Assembly (NCBI GenBank): GCA_035294465.1
Contig: DATGKW010000074.1
Location: forward strand, 1-33,861
From: Paraktedonobacter sp035294465
GTDB lineage: Bacteria > Chloroflexota > Ktedonobacteria > Ktedonobacterales > Ktedonobacteraceae
Length of the DNA: 33,861 bases
Direction of reading: 5' to 3'
Below, in pieces: positions 14,874-22,976 of this stretch (position 1 is its first letter; the number at the start of each line of letters is the position of its first letter). The notes beneath the pieces were generated by a model, which did no database searches, was not told the origin of the DNA, and saw only the letters and a program-made list of their open reading frames with translations. A program made the position numbers and the translations under genes.

Positions 14874-16478
14874 TCAAAAAAGCAACCTCGCAAGAGATTT
14901 TCTTCCAACTCGTTCCCCTCCCACAAGTAGCAGCGTATCTAGCCCAACCAGCACAAGAAATGCGCCGGGCATGGGCAACTTCCAGCAGAGCAGGAGCATC
15001 ATCCCAAAGTGCAGGATAGTCACGCCGAGCAACTGCAAACGGCGCGGCGTCATCGGCATCTCTTCTAACAACAGGATTTGCATGGAATCTTCGGCCACCT
15101 GGGTCAGATCGGCGTCCAATACGCTCCCCAGGACAGTCAGGGCAACGAAGCCGGCAAGAATCAGGCTGAGCAGCGCCAGAGCGAGAAGCAGCGAGAAAAG
15201 ATTCAGCCCAATCCACGCGCCCAATATCAGAGCAGAGAGCCAGCCGATGAGCAGATCAGGCACCAGATAAGAGATGAGACGCGCGCGCAAAAATCTTGCG
15301 GGATCAAACGGCGCGGTCAGATAGAGCGCGAGACGTGCTCCTTCGCTCCCGACAGCGTAGGGAGCGTATTCGAGCAGCGCCATAAAGGCTACAAACGCGG
15401 CGTAGCATGCTACCTGCAGCGTTGCGTTTAGAGGTAACGCGGCCAGCCAGGGATGCAAGAGTGAGAAAAGTGTGAGCAGCACCACCAGCATGAGCAGACG
15501 CAACCACGTAAACACATGACGGCTCTGCTGAAGCAATCCCTTAAAGAGCAACGCACCAGTTGGTGTACGCCAGTGTGCAAGCAACGCCAATATTGTTCCG
15601 AGACCCGGCAGGACCAGGGCACGAACTGAACTATCACGCCCCTGTTGTTGCTGCAAGGCCGCGAGATAGAGCAGACCAAAACGCCGAGCCAGTGGAAACC
15701 AGGCTAGAAGCAAGCACCCCAGGAGAGCGCTAGCGACGAGAGCGCATGTGAGCGGCACGGCAATGATCGACGAAACCATCGTCGATAGCCTGGCGCTCTC
15801 CACACCCACCCATAAGTGCAGAGAACGCGCCAGCAGAGCTAGCAGCACGCCACCAACGACGCAAACCAGCCCATAGAGCAACGCGCGCAAAGGATGAGGC
15901 AACACGTAGCGCGCTACCAGCAGCGTCGCCAGCATACTCAGCCAGGCCACAGAGAGCGCGCCGAGGACCAGGAGCAGCAGCCAGGGCAACGCCCCCCAAC
16001 CAAACGCGAGACTCAGCGCAATGCTAAGTAGCGTAGCTTCACAGAGCAACCATCTACCAACTCCATGCCAGAGAACCTGGCTATAGAGCGCGCGCAAACG
16101 GAGCGCCGGTGCAACGGGTTGGATCAGCAGGAGCAGCGCCTCATCGCTGCCAAGGCCATAAAACAGCGTGTTGAGAACAGCGAACAGTACGATGATCCCC
16201 CAGGCTGACAAGCAGATGAGCCAGAGGTGAGCGTTCAGCGCCACGCTATCCAGTGCCTTCCATTGAGCGAACATGGGTATGAGGCGGCTCAACGCCCAGA
16301 TCGCCAGTCCAAGCTGGATCAGTAGTGTGAAAACAGTACCGATACGCATCCGCAAGTCAAAGCGAAGAACGTTACAAGTGGAGCGTAGAGACGCACGCCA
16401 TATGGCTTGCAGCGGAGTTATATCTGCATCACGCGTAGATAATTTCTCTGCTAGCCGGGCGACTTGCGGCAAGTTCAT
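14874..16478 (-). CDS. ABC transporter permease, ABC-2-like multi-pass protein
   Basis: A 534-residue, strongly hydrophobic protein with about ten or more membrane segments. Examples are FTLLIQLGLAIWALSRLI and LWLICLSAWGIIVLFAVL near residues 50-105. Further leucine/alanine-rich helices run to LLLVGGE near the C-terminus, and the N-terminal 40 residues are soluble. Its ATG overlaps the stop of the ATPase gene as ATGA, so the two are coupled. It is therefore the membrane partner of that ATPase. The cargo is unknown; the linked MerR regulator makes drug or lipid export plausible. Its C-terminal end converges on the GH4 gene 36 bases away. Confidence 0.82.
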   Translation of the reverse strand: MNLPQVARLAEKLSTRDADITPLQAIWRASLRSTCNVLRFDLRMRIGTVFTLLIQLGLAIWALSRLIPMFAQWKALDSVALNAHLWLICLSAWGIIVLFAVLNTLFYGLGSDEALLLLIQPVAPALRLRALYSQVLWHGVGRWLLCEATLLSIALSLAFGWGALPWLLLLVLGALSVAWLSMLATLLVARYVLPHPLRALLYGLVCVVGGVLLALLARSLHLWVGVESARLSTMVSSIIAVPLTCALVASALLGCLLLAWFPLARRFGLLYLAALQQQQGRDSSVRALVLPGLGTILALLAHWRTPTGALLFKGLLQQSRHVFTWLRLLMLVVLLTLFSLLHPWLAALPLNATLQVACYAAFVAFMALLEYAPYAVGSEGARLALYLTAPFDPARFLRARLISYLVPDLLIGWLSALILGAWIGLNLFSLLLALALLSLILAGFVALTVLGSVLDADLTQVAEDSMQILLLEEMPMTPRRLQLLGVTILHFGMMLLLCWKLPMPGAFLVLVGLDTLLLVGGERVGRKSLARLLF

Positions 16479-17863
16479 ACAAGCACCTCCGGGGTTTGAG
16501 CGGTCAGATTGAGGAAAACACTCTCCAGATCAGCCGTTGAGGTCATGGCGCGCAATTTGGCGGGACTGCCCTCGGCCAGTAGACGTCCCCGATGCAAGAT
16601 GCCGATACGCTGGCAAATTGCTTCAGCAGTGGTCAGATCATGTGTGGAGAGAAAGATCGTTGTGCCGTCAGCCGCGAGTTGTGCGAACAGATCCTTCAAA
16701 CGGCGCGCGCTCCGAGGATCAAGCCCATTGAGCGGCTCATCCAGAATCAGCACCTCTGGCTTGTGCAGGAGCGCACCGGCCAGGGCCAGTTTACGCTTCA
16801 TCCCAAACGAATACGAACCACAGAGCTGTCCTGCCGCGTCCGTCAATTCCAGCAAATCGAGCAGATAAGCGATTCTTTCCTCCGTTTCTGTGAGCGGCAG
16901 ACCCCGAAGCTGGCCAAGAAAGGCCAGAAATTCGCGTCCGCTCAGGCGGTTATAGAGCAACGCGCGATCGGCTACATAGCCCAGCACCAACTTTGCCTCA
17001 AGCGGCTCACGCCATACATCGTGGCCAGCCAGCCAGACACGACCGGCGCTCGGTTGAAGCAGCCCGACAAGCATTTTGATAGTTGTCGATTTACCTGCAC
17101 CGTTTGGACCGAGAAAACCATAGATTTCTCCACAATGTACGGCAAGATTGAGATCATCAACAGCGTTAAAGCTCGCGTAACGCCGGGTGAGGCCCTCAGC
17201 GCGGAGAGCGATGGAAGCATCATTAGCAATCTGCGGAAGTTCGCGCCGCACGGACAGGGTAAACGAGTGCTGCTCATCGTGAGTACTAACCGATCTATTC
17301 CGATCATCAACAGCAACCTGCTCCGCGCGATCTGTTTGAGCGAGACCGAGCGCGGTGAGAAACGCTTCGCGTTCATCCAGATTGATGATGATTTGCGTGG
17401 TCAAATGAGAATGCCAACGCAAACGTATAGCAAGAGGCTCTTTCAGGTGCAACAAGACCTGACCACGCTCTGAGAACGCGAGCAAGAGACGCTGCCGAGC
17501 CGCGTCGTAGCGTGGTACCGCGAATGGTTCTGGCTTTTCCTGGACAGGTTGCGCGGAAACAAGTTGCGCGAGCGGGAGCCTGGCATGAACGTCGAAGCCA
17601 TAGTGCAATTCTAGCTCAGTAGCAGAAAGACGATGACATGTCCAGAGCGGGCAGAGAAGCTTGCCAAACGTGATCACCAGAAAACAGCCGATCAATGTCA
17701 GAATCAGCGTTTGCAGAAAAGCAGTTGGTATGAAGTGTAGAACAAGAAAAACAATCAATATTCCTTCGTTCAAAGAGAGAAAGAGAAATGCACCATATAA
17801 GCTTAGATATTGACTTTTGTATGCGATATAGGAAAATGTATGGATAGGCGTGGAATACGGCAT
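16475..17863 (-). CDS. ABC transporter ATPase with an N-terminal membrane/PH-like module
   Basis: A 462-residue protein. The C-terminal 240 residues are a standard ABC ATPase: Walker A GPNGAGKST (252-260), signature SYSFGMKRK (350-358), Walker B VLILDE (371-376), D-loop GLDPRSA and switch H408. Before it lie two hydrophobic helices (about 23-44 and 50-68). They are followed by a beta-rich region (about 78-172: LSATELELHYGFDVHARLPL and so on) that resembles bacterial PH-like domains. Most ABC-2 ATPases are about 300 residues with no such front part. The gene starts two bases after the MerR stop with AGGAGC upstream, and overlaps the permease gene. Confidence 0.88.
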   Translation of the reverse strand: MPYSTPIHTFSYIAYKSQYLSLYGAFLFLSLNEGILIVFLVLHFIPTAFLQTLILTLIGCFLVITFGKLLCPLWTCHRLSATELELHYGFDVHARLPLAQLVSAQPVQEKPEPFAVPRYDAARQRLLLAFSERGQVLLHLKEPLAIRLRWHSHLTTQIIINLDEREAFLTALGLAQTDRAEQVAVDDRNRSVSTHDEQHSFTLSVRRELPQIANDASIALRAEGLTRRYASFNAVDDLNLAVHCGEIYGFLGPNGAGKSTTIKMLVGLLQPSAGRVWLAGHDVWREPLEAKLVLGYVADRALLYNRLSGREFLAFLGQLRGLPLTETEERIAYLLDLLELTDAAGQLCGSYSFGMKRKLALAGALLHKPEVLILDEPLNGLDPRSARRLKDLFAQLAADGTTIFLSTHDLTTAEAICQRIGILHRGRLLAEGSPAKLRAMTSTADLESVFLNLTAQTPEVLV

Positions 17864-17865
17864 AA

Positions 17866-18705
17866 CTATTGCTCCTGTTCAATTTTTGTACAAGATGGAT
17901 GAATGGCGGAAGCTTTCTGGACAAGCAGTTCAAAAAAGCGTTGTTGCGCGGGCGCAACTATACTGGACAGCAGACCACCGAGCACGTTGAAAAGTGGACT
18001 TTTTTCGCCCATGCCAGATTTGGCAAGATACAGGAAAAATTGCATCAGTTCCTGGCTCTGAACATACTCTTCCGCCAGCTGCTCAATCTCTGGATCATCT
18101 ACTGCCAGTTGAGCCAACGCCGCGAAACGTTCTTCCAGTACAAAAAGCTGGCGATACCGCTCTGGATACTCTGCGATATGCTGCAAGGGAGCCTGAGCTG
18201 CCTGACGAAACTCGGCAGGCCAGTTGAAGGAGCCGAGCATGGCATCCAGGCGCTGTCCCCACTCTAACCACTCAGCGCTCATATGGGCAAGATATGGTGC
18301 GAGTTGCTCTTTCAACGCTGGTGGATAGAAGAGATAGGTATCCTCACCAGCAGGCTCAAGCCGTCCACTGTTCAGAAGCCTCTGCAGAAAAGCACGACGT
18401 TCTTCCAGTTCAAGTATCTGGACCGTCGTTTCCTCAACCAACGAGTGCAGGGCAGCGCGCAACGTGCTCTCGTTATTTTCTGGTGCTTCGCTCAGCAATT
18501 CACGAATACGCTCGAGCGAGAGGCCAAGAACACGTAGGCGGCGAATACGTTGCAAACAGAGGAGATGTCGTGCGGCATAGAGACGATAGCCGCTCTCTGT
18601 ACGCTCCGGTTCGGGGAGCAGGCCAATTTCATGATAATAGCGAATAGTTTTGGTCGAGACTCCAACCAGCCGCGCGACCTCACCAATTTGGAGTAGTTCT
18701 CTCAT
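17866..18705 (-). CDS. MerR family transcriptional regulator
   Basis: A 279-residue regulator. The N-terminal 70 residues are a typical MerR winged helix: LQIGEVARLVGVSTKTIRYYHEIGLL, then SGYRLYAARHLLCLQRIRRLRVLGLSLERIRELL. A dimerisation helix follows (EETTVQILELEERRAFLQRLL). The C-terminal 160 residues are helical and do not match a ligand domain I know. The ATG at 18705 has AAGGAG ten bases upstream. It is the first gene of an operon with the ABC ATPase and permease. Its own promoter has the 20-base spacer and dyad expected for MerR activation, so it probably controls this operon in response to a compound that the transporter exports. Confidence 0.9.
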   Translation of the reverse strand: MRELLQIGEVARLVGVSTKTIRYYHEIGLLPEPERTESGYRLYAARHLLCLQRIRRLRVLGLSLERIRELLSEAPENNESTLRAALHSLVEETTVQILELEERRAFLQRLLNSGRLEPAGEDTYLFYPPALKEQLAPYLAHMSAEWLEWGQRLDAMLGSFNWPAEFRQAAQAPLQHIAEYPERYRQLFVLEERFAALAQLAVDDPEIEQLAEEYVQSQELMQFFLYLAKSGMGEKSPLFNVLGGLLSSIVAPAQQRFFELLVQKASAIHPSCTKIEQEQ

Positions 18706-18734
18706 AGCGCTCTTGCTCCTTTCGTTCCTAATAA

Positions 18735-18766
18735 AGTATAGAACCTTCCAGTAGGGACAAGGTCAA
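18735..18766 (-). promoter_or_regulatory. MerR-type promoter of the merR-ABC operon, with operator dyad
   Basis: Read on the minus strand: -35 TTGACC (18761-18766), a spacer of exactly 20 bases, then -10 TATACT (18735-18740). Spacers of 19-20 bases are the hallmark of MerR-activated promoters. Inside is a dyad, ACCTT at 18743-18747 and AAGGT at 18759-18763 on the plus strand, centred between the two hexamers. The arrangement resembles known GACC...GGTC operators of multidrug MerR proteins. Confidence 0.75.
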
Positions 18767-18839
18767 GAGGTGAGCAGGACTGTTTTTTGCTCAAAGACTG
18801 AATAACGGTGGAAGGACAGGAATCGAAAAGCCAGTTTGC

Positions 18840-18868
18840 TTGACCTGGCTCAGTTAGCGGGGTATCAT
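18840..18868 (+). promoter_or_regulatory. Promoter of the glc operon
   Basis: TTGACC (18840-18845), a 17-base spacer and TATCAT (18863-18868) form a good sigma70-type promoter about 75 bases upstream of glcD. It is divergent from the MerR promoter. Confidence 0.65.
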
Positions 18869-18942
18869 GCTGTATAGAATAGAAGCAATGTCAGCGATTA
18901 TTCAACGGACGCCTGGGATGAACCGGGCCGGGGGACCAGACT

Positions 18943-20409
18943 ATGAGCATTACCGAGCTTCCTCAAACAGCACCATCTCCTCTCTTTGAGCGTATTTCGG
19001 CGGCCAAAAAGGCGGAACTTGTACGCGAACTCAGTGAGCTGCTGGGCGAACGCTACGTCCTGCATACGCCCTACGACCTGATGCTCTACGAGTATGACGC
19101 CTCAATTGACCGCAGCACCCCCGATATCGTTGTGCTTCCATCGTGTACTGAAGAGGTCGCGGCCATTGTGAAGATCGCCGCTCGCCGCCATGTGCCTGTA
19201 GTGCCACGCGGCGCCGGCACCGGCCTGAGCGGGGGCGCAATCCCTATTTACGGCGGGATCGTGATCGCCTTTGCACGCATGAACCGCATCCTGGAAGTAG
19301 ATTATGAGAATTTGCGCGCAGTGGTGCAGCCGGGGCTGGTCAATCTACATCTGAGCAACGCGCTCAACCCTGCCGGTTTCTATTACGTGCCCGATCCCAG
19401 CAGCCAGCGCTCCTGCACCATTGGCGGTAACGTGGGCGAAAATGCCGGCGGACCCCACACGCTGATCTATGGCGTCACAACCAACCACGTGCTTGGCCTG
19501 GAAATTGTCACCGCAGACGGTGAGATTCTCCAGGTGGGCGGCTGGACTCCCGATACGCCGGGCTACGATCTCACCGGCCTGATCATTGGTTCGGAAGGCA
19601 CGCTCTGCGTTGTCACAAAGATCATCGTCAGGATGGTCCATCTACCCGAAGCGGTCAAGACAATGGTCGCGGTCTTTCATACTATGGATGACGCTTCCAA
19701 CACCGTCTCAGAGATTATTTCTTCGGGCGTCATTCCCGCGGCCATCGAGATGATGGATCAGATGATTCTGCAGGCAGTTGAGGCCGATTCGCACGCGGGC
19801 TACCCGTTAGATGCTGCGGCGGTGCTCCTGATGGAGTCAGAGGGTCTGGCAGAAAGCGTGGCCGAGCAAGTAGAGAAAATCGTGCAGGTCTGCGAGAAAC
19901 ACCACGCTCGTTCGGTTCGCATTGCCGCCAACGAAGAGGAACGCCAGCGTTTCTGGTCCGGGCGCAAAAATGCTTTTGGTGCTGTCGGGCGCATCTGCCC
20001 CGAATTCTACGTGCAGGATGGCGTTGTCCCGCGCACCCGCCTGCCCTATGTCTTGCGCCGCGTGGGAGAAATTTGCGCTGGCTACGGGCTGCGCGTGGGC
20101 AACGTTTTCCACGCGGGCGACGGCAATCTGCATCCACTGATTCTCTTCGATTCACAGGTTCCCGGCGAGGTCGAGCGCGTGCGCAAGGCGGGGCACGAAA
20201 TTCTGGAGGTCTGCGCTGAAGTTGGCGGCACGATTACCGGCGAGCACGGTGTAGGGATCGAAAAACAGGAAGAGATGGCCCTGATCTTTAGCGATCTTGA
20301 TTTGCGCATTATGCAGCAAGTACGTGAGGCATGGAACCCTCACCAGTTGCTCAACCCAGGCAAGCTTTTCCCGCAGCCGGGACGGTGCGTCGAGATCAAA
20401 CAACTTTAG
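18943..20409 (+). CDS. glcD: FAD-linked glycolate/D-lactate dehydrogenase subunit GlcD
   Basis: A 488-residue FAD-binding oxidase of the GlcD family, which oxidises glycolate (or D-lactate) to the 2-oxo acid. The PCMH-type FAD domain shows VVPRGAGTGLSGGAIP and SCTIGGNVGENAGGPHTLIYG. The C-terminal half has the family patterns VGNVFHAGDGNLHP and GGTITGEHGVGIEK. Length matches E. coli GlcD (499). The ATG at 18943 follows GGGGGA. glcE starts 69 bases downstream and glcF comes two genes later, so the complete three-subunit enzyme is encoded. Glycolate is the likely substrate, but D-lactate or another 2-hydroxy acid is possible. Confidence 0.92.
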   Translation: MSITELPQTAPSPLFERISAAKKAELVRELSELLGERYVLHTPYDLMLYEYDASIDRSTPDIVVLPSCTEEVAAIVKIAARRHVPVVPRGAGTGLSGGAIPIYGGIVIAFARMNRILEVDYENLRAVVQPGLVNLHLSNALNPAGFYYVPDPSSQRSCTIGGNVGENAGGPHTLIYGVTTNHVLGLEIVTADGEILQVGGWTPDTPGYDLTGLIIGSEGTLCVVTKIIVRMVHLPEAVKTMVAVFHTMDDASNTVSEIISSGVIPAAIEMMDQMILQAVEADSHAGYPLDAAAVLLMESEGLAESVAEQVEKIVQVCEKHHARSVRIAANEEERQRFWSGRKNAFGAVGRICPEFYVQDGVVPRTRLPYVLRRVGEICAGYGLRVGNVFHAGDGNLHPLILFDSQVPGEVERVRKAGHEILEVCAEVGGTITGEHGVGIEKQEEMALIFSDLDLRIMQQVREAWNPHQLLNPGKLFPQPGRCVEIKQL

Positions 20410-20478
20410 CGCAAGAGATGGTAGCAGAGGAGCAGGAACATAATAAAATTCTCCTATGGACAGGAGGGGTAGTTTTGT

Positions 20479-21813
20479 ATGGTTGACATCGATATACTTA
20501 CCGGCGAGATTCAGCAGAATATTTCCGGTGTTGAGGTAATAAGTGATCCCGTAGCCCTGAGCGCCTACGCGGTCGATGGCCTGCTGCCGCGCCTGGTCGT
20601 CACGCCGGGGACCGTAGAGGAGGTCGCGGGCGTAGTTGCGCTGGCCAATCAGCACGAAGCAACCGTTATGGCGCGTGGCGGCGGATCGCGTATGCATCTG
20701 GGCGCTATTCCCGAACCGTTTGACGTGCTGATCGAGACGAAAAAGCTTTCGCGCCTGCTGGAGCATGAGTCGCCCGATCTCACCTGTCAGGTGGAGGCCG
20801 GCATCACCCTGGCAGATTTGCAAGCGCAGCTGGCTACCAAAGGCCAGTGGTTGCCCCTGGACCCTCCCAACGCTGCGCAGGCAACCATTGGCGGACTGCT
20901 GGCCTCGAATGCCAGTGGCCCCAAACGCCTGCGCTACGGCACCGCCCGCGACCTGGTCATCGGGCTGCGCGTAGTCCAAGCCAGCGGCGAAATCGCGCGC
21001 AGCGGCGGGCGCGTGGTAAAAAACGTCGCAGGCTACGATCTTAATAAGCTCTATATTGGCTCGCTGGGCACGCTTGGGATCATCGTTGAAGCTAATTTCA
21101 AACTTCAGCCAATCCCGCCCGACGAACGCACTCTGCTCTTGACCTTTTCAAACAGCCAGGACGCTTTACAAACCGTGACCGCGATTCTGGGTTCGCTGCT
21201 GACACCAGGGGCAATGGAACTGATTGATGCCAGTGCCGCCAGGGACATGAGCGATTTCTTTGGCCTGAACCTGCCCTCGAACGGCTACACTCTGGCCCTC
21301 GATTTTGAAGGCAGCCAGACCACGATTGAGCGTCAGATGGACGAGGCGCGTCTGATTGCGCGCACCAGTGGTGCATTATTGGGAGACGATCTGGCCGGCT
21401 CCGACCAGGAGCAGTTCTGGAATGCCATACGCGAGCACACAGAGGGGTCGGTCACTTGCAAAGCGGCCATCCTGGTCTCGCAAACAGGACAGTATTTACA
21501 AACGCTAGACGAAGTTTGCCACCGCCATAAGCTGGAAGCAGCTGTGATTGCCCACGCCGGAAATGGTATTCTGTATATAGAGCTGCGTCCGGGCGATGCA
21601 ACCGACCGGCTGGTTAAGGCAATCGCCGAACTGCGCCAGCAGGCTCAGGAGGCGCGCGGCAGCCTGGTAGTTGAACACTGTCCGGTCGATCTCAAACGCC
21701 GTATCGATGTCTGGGGCGAGCCAGGCTCAAGCTTCCGTTTGATGCAGCGTCTCAAAGAACAATTTGATCCCAAAGGAACCTTTGCGAAAGGGCGTTTTGT
21801 GGGGGGACTGTGA
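20479..21813 (+). CDS. glcE: Glycolate oxidase FAD-binding subunit GlcE
   Basis: A 444-residue FAD-binding protein of the GlcE type, the second flavin subunit of glycolate oxidase. The PCMH FAD domain is visible as VMARGGGSRMHLG, LDPPNAAQATIGGLLASNASGPKRLRYG and IARSGGRVVKNVAGYDLNKLYIGSLGTLG. It is longer than E. coli GlcE (350) because it has a fuller C-terminal substrate-cap region (GGL at the end). The ATG at 20479 follows GGAGGGG. Its stop overlaps the next gene's start as GTGA. Confidence 0.88.
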   Translation: MVDIDILTGEIQQNISGVEVISDPVALSAYAVDGLLPRLVVTPGTVEEVAGVVALANQHEATVMARGGGSRMHLGAIPEPFDVLIETKKLSRLLEHESPDLTCQVEAGITLADLQAQLATKGQWLPLDPPNAAQATIGGLLASNASGPKRLRYGTARDLVIGLRVVQASGEIARSGGRVVKNVAGYDLNKLYIGSLGTLGIIVEANFKLQPIPPDERTLLLTFSNSQDALQTVTAILGSLLTPGAMELIDASAARDMSDFFGLNLPSNGYTLALDFEGSQTTIERQMDEARLIARTSGALLGDDLAGSDQEQFWNAIREHTEGSVTCKAAILVSQTGQYLQTLDEVCHRHKLEAAVIAHAGNGILYIELRPGDATDRLVKAIAELRQQAQEARGSLVVEHCPVDLKRRIDVWGEPGSSFRLMQRLKEQFDPKGTFAKGRFVGGL

Positions 21814-22952
21814 ATTATCAACAAACCAATGCGGCGGAAGAGAGCGATGTGGGCAAGCATGGCTCTCTTCCGCAGGTCAATCTTATCGTCACTGCTCACG
21901 CTGCATTTCTCGACAGCGCCCTGGATGAACTGAAACGCCTGGAGCCACATATGCGCAGCGTAGAGATCCTGGCGCCCGACACCGCGCTCTGCTACGTAGA
22001 CAACGCACCACGCTGTATGCACATCATCGCCGAGGCGCAGCCGATTTTCGTGCGCCATCTTGCACCAGTCCAGGCAATCATTCATCTAAACAATACCGAG
22101 GCTGATCTGGAGGAGCTGGCCGTGACTCTGGCTGGCCTGCCAACATTTCTTATGCTGGAGCGCGGTCAGCGCTTTGCTGTGCAGACCCGTATTGTTCAGG
22201 AAGAAGGAACCGGCCCGCGCGCCTATAGCAGCGGTAAGATCAATCAATTGCTGGCCGCAGCCATCGTGGAGGAGACCGGAGCGATCGAGGAGATCAAGAA
22301 GCCAGAGATTGTGGTTTCGCTGCTCTGCACTCAAGAGAGCGCCTACATGGGCATCTCCCTGGCACGCGATAATCTCAGCGCGTGGCCCGGAGGTATGCGC
22401 CACTTCGCGCAGAGGCCAGAGCAAATCAGCCGGGCGGAGTTCAAATTGCTGGAAGCTCTGGAAACCTTTGGTGTGGAGTTGCCCTCACCCGGACGCGCGC
22501 TTGATCTTGGCGCAGCCCCTGGCGGCTGGACCAGGCTATTGCTAGAAGCAGGACTGAAAGTCGTGGCCGTGGACCCGGCGAAGCTCGATCCGCGCCTGGT
22601 CCGTCGCCCCGGTCTCACTCACTTTCGCGGCTCCGCCGAACAGTACCTGGAAAGCGAGAAGTCCGTCAAAAAGCCGCAGCCTTTTGACGTGATCACAAAT
22701 GACATGCGCATGGATGCGCGCGATGCCGCGCGCCTGTTGATCGAAATGCGCGGCAAGCTAAGGCCGGATGGTTTTATCTTGAGCACGCTCAAGCTTCCCC
22801 ACGCAACCGCCAGTATTGACCCGCTGAAAAACCTGCGCGGAGCCATGAGCTTGCTCAGCCGCTATTTTGATATCGTGCGGGCCAAACAACTATTTCATAA
22901 TCGGCAGGAAGTGACCGTGATTGTGGCGCGGCCACGTGTACAACAGATGTAA
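21810..22952 (+). CDS. RlmM/FtsJ-like 2'-O-ribose RNA methyltransferase
   Basis: A 380-residue protein. The C-terminal half is an FtsJ-fold methyltransferase with SAM motif LDLGAAPGGWT (231-241). The full catalytic tetrad K-D-K-E is present: K212 (SRAEFKL), D298 (ITNDMR), K328 (STLKLP) and E367 (NRQEVTV). The N-terminal half (residues 25-185) matches a THUMP-like RNA-binding layout as in RlmM, which modifies C2498 of 23S rRNA. The GTG start at 21810 overlaps the glcE stop. Its place inside the glc operon is unusual; a metabolic link is not apparent. The exact RNA target is an inference. Confidence 0.85.
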   Translation: MNYQQTNAAEESDVGKHGSLPQVNLIVTAHAAFLDSALDELKRLEPHMRSVEILAPDTALCYVDNAPRCMHIIAEAQPIFVRHLAPVQAIIHLNNTEADLEELAVTLAGLPTFLMLERGQRFAVQTRIVQEEGTGPRAYSSGKINQLLAAAIVEETGAIEEIKKPEIVVSLLCTQESAYMGISLARDNLSAWPGGMRHFAQRPEQISRAEFKLLEALETFGVELPSPGRALDLGAAPGGWTRLLLEAGLKVVAVDPAKLDPRLVRRPGLTHFRGSAEQYLESEKSVKKPQPFDVITNDMRMDARDAARLLIEMRGKLRPDGFILSTLKLPHATASIDPLKNLRGAMSLLSRYFDIVRAKQLFHNRQEVTVIVARPRVQQM

Positions 22953-22976
22953 GGCTATTTCACTGAGGAGGTAGAT

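Noticed and set aside
16592..17473. Long open frame on the plus strand (293 codons) over the ABC ATPase gene
   Set aside because: It lies wholly antisense to a clear ABC ATPase, has no recognisable domain and no ribosome binding site. High GC makes such shadow frames common.
20152..20979. Minus-strand frame of 275 codons spanning the glcD-glcE junction
   Set aside because: Both genes beneath it are strongly supported, and the translated product resembles no protein.
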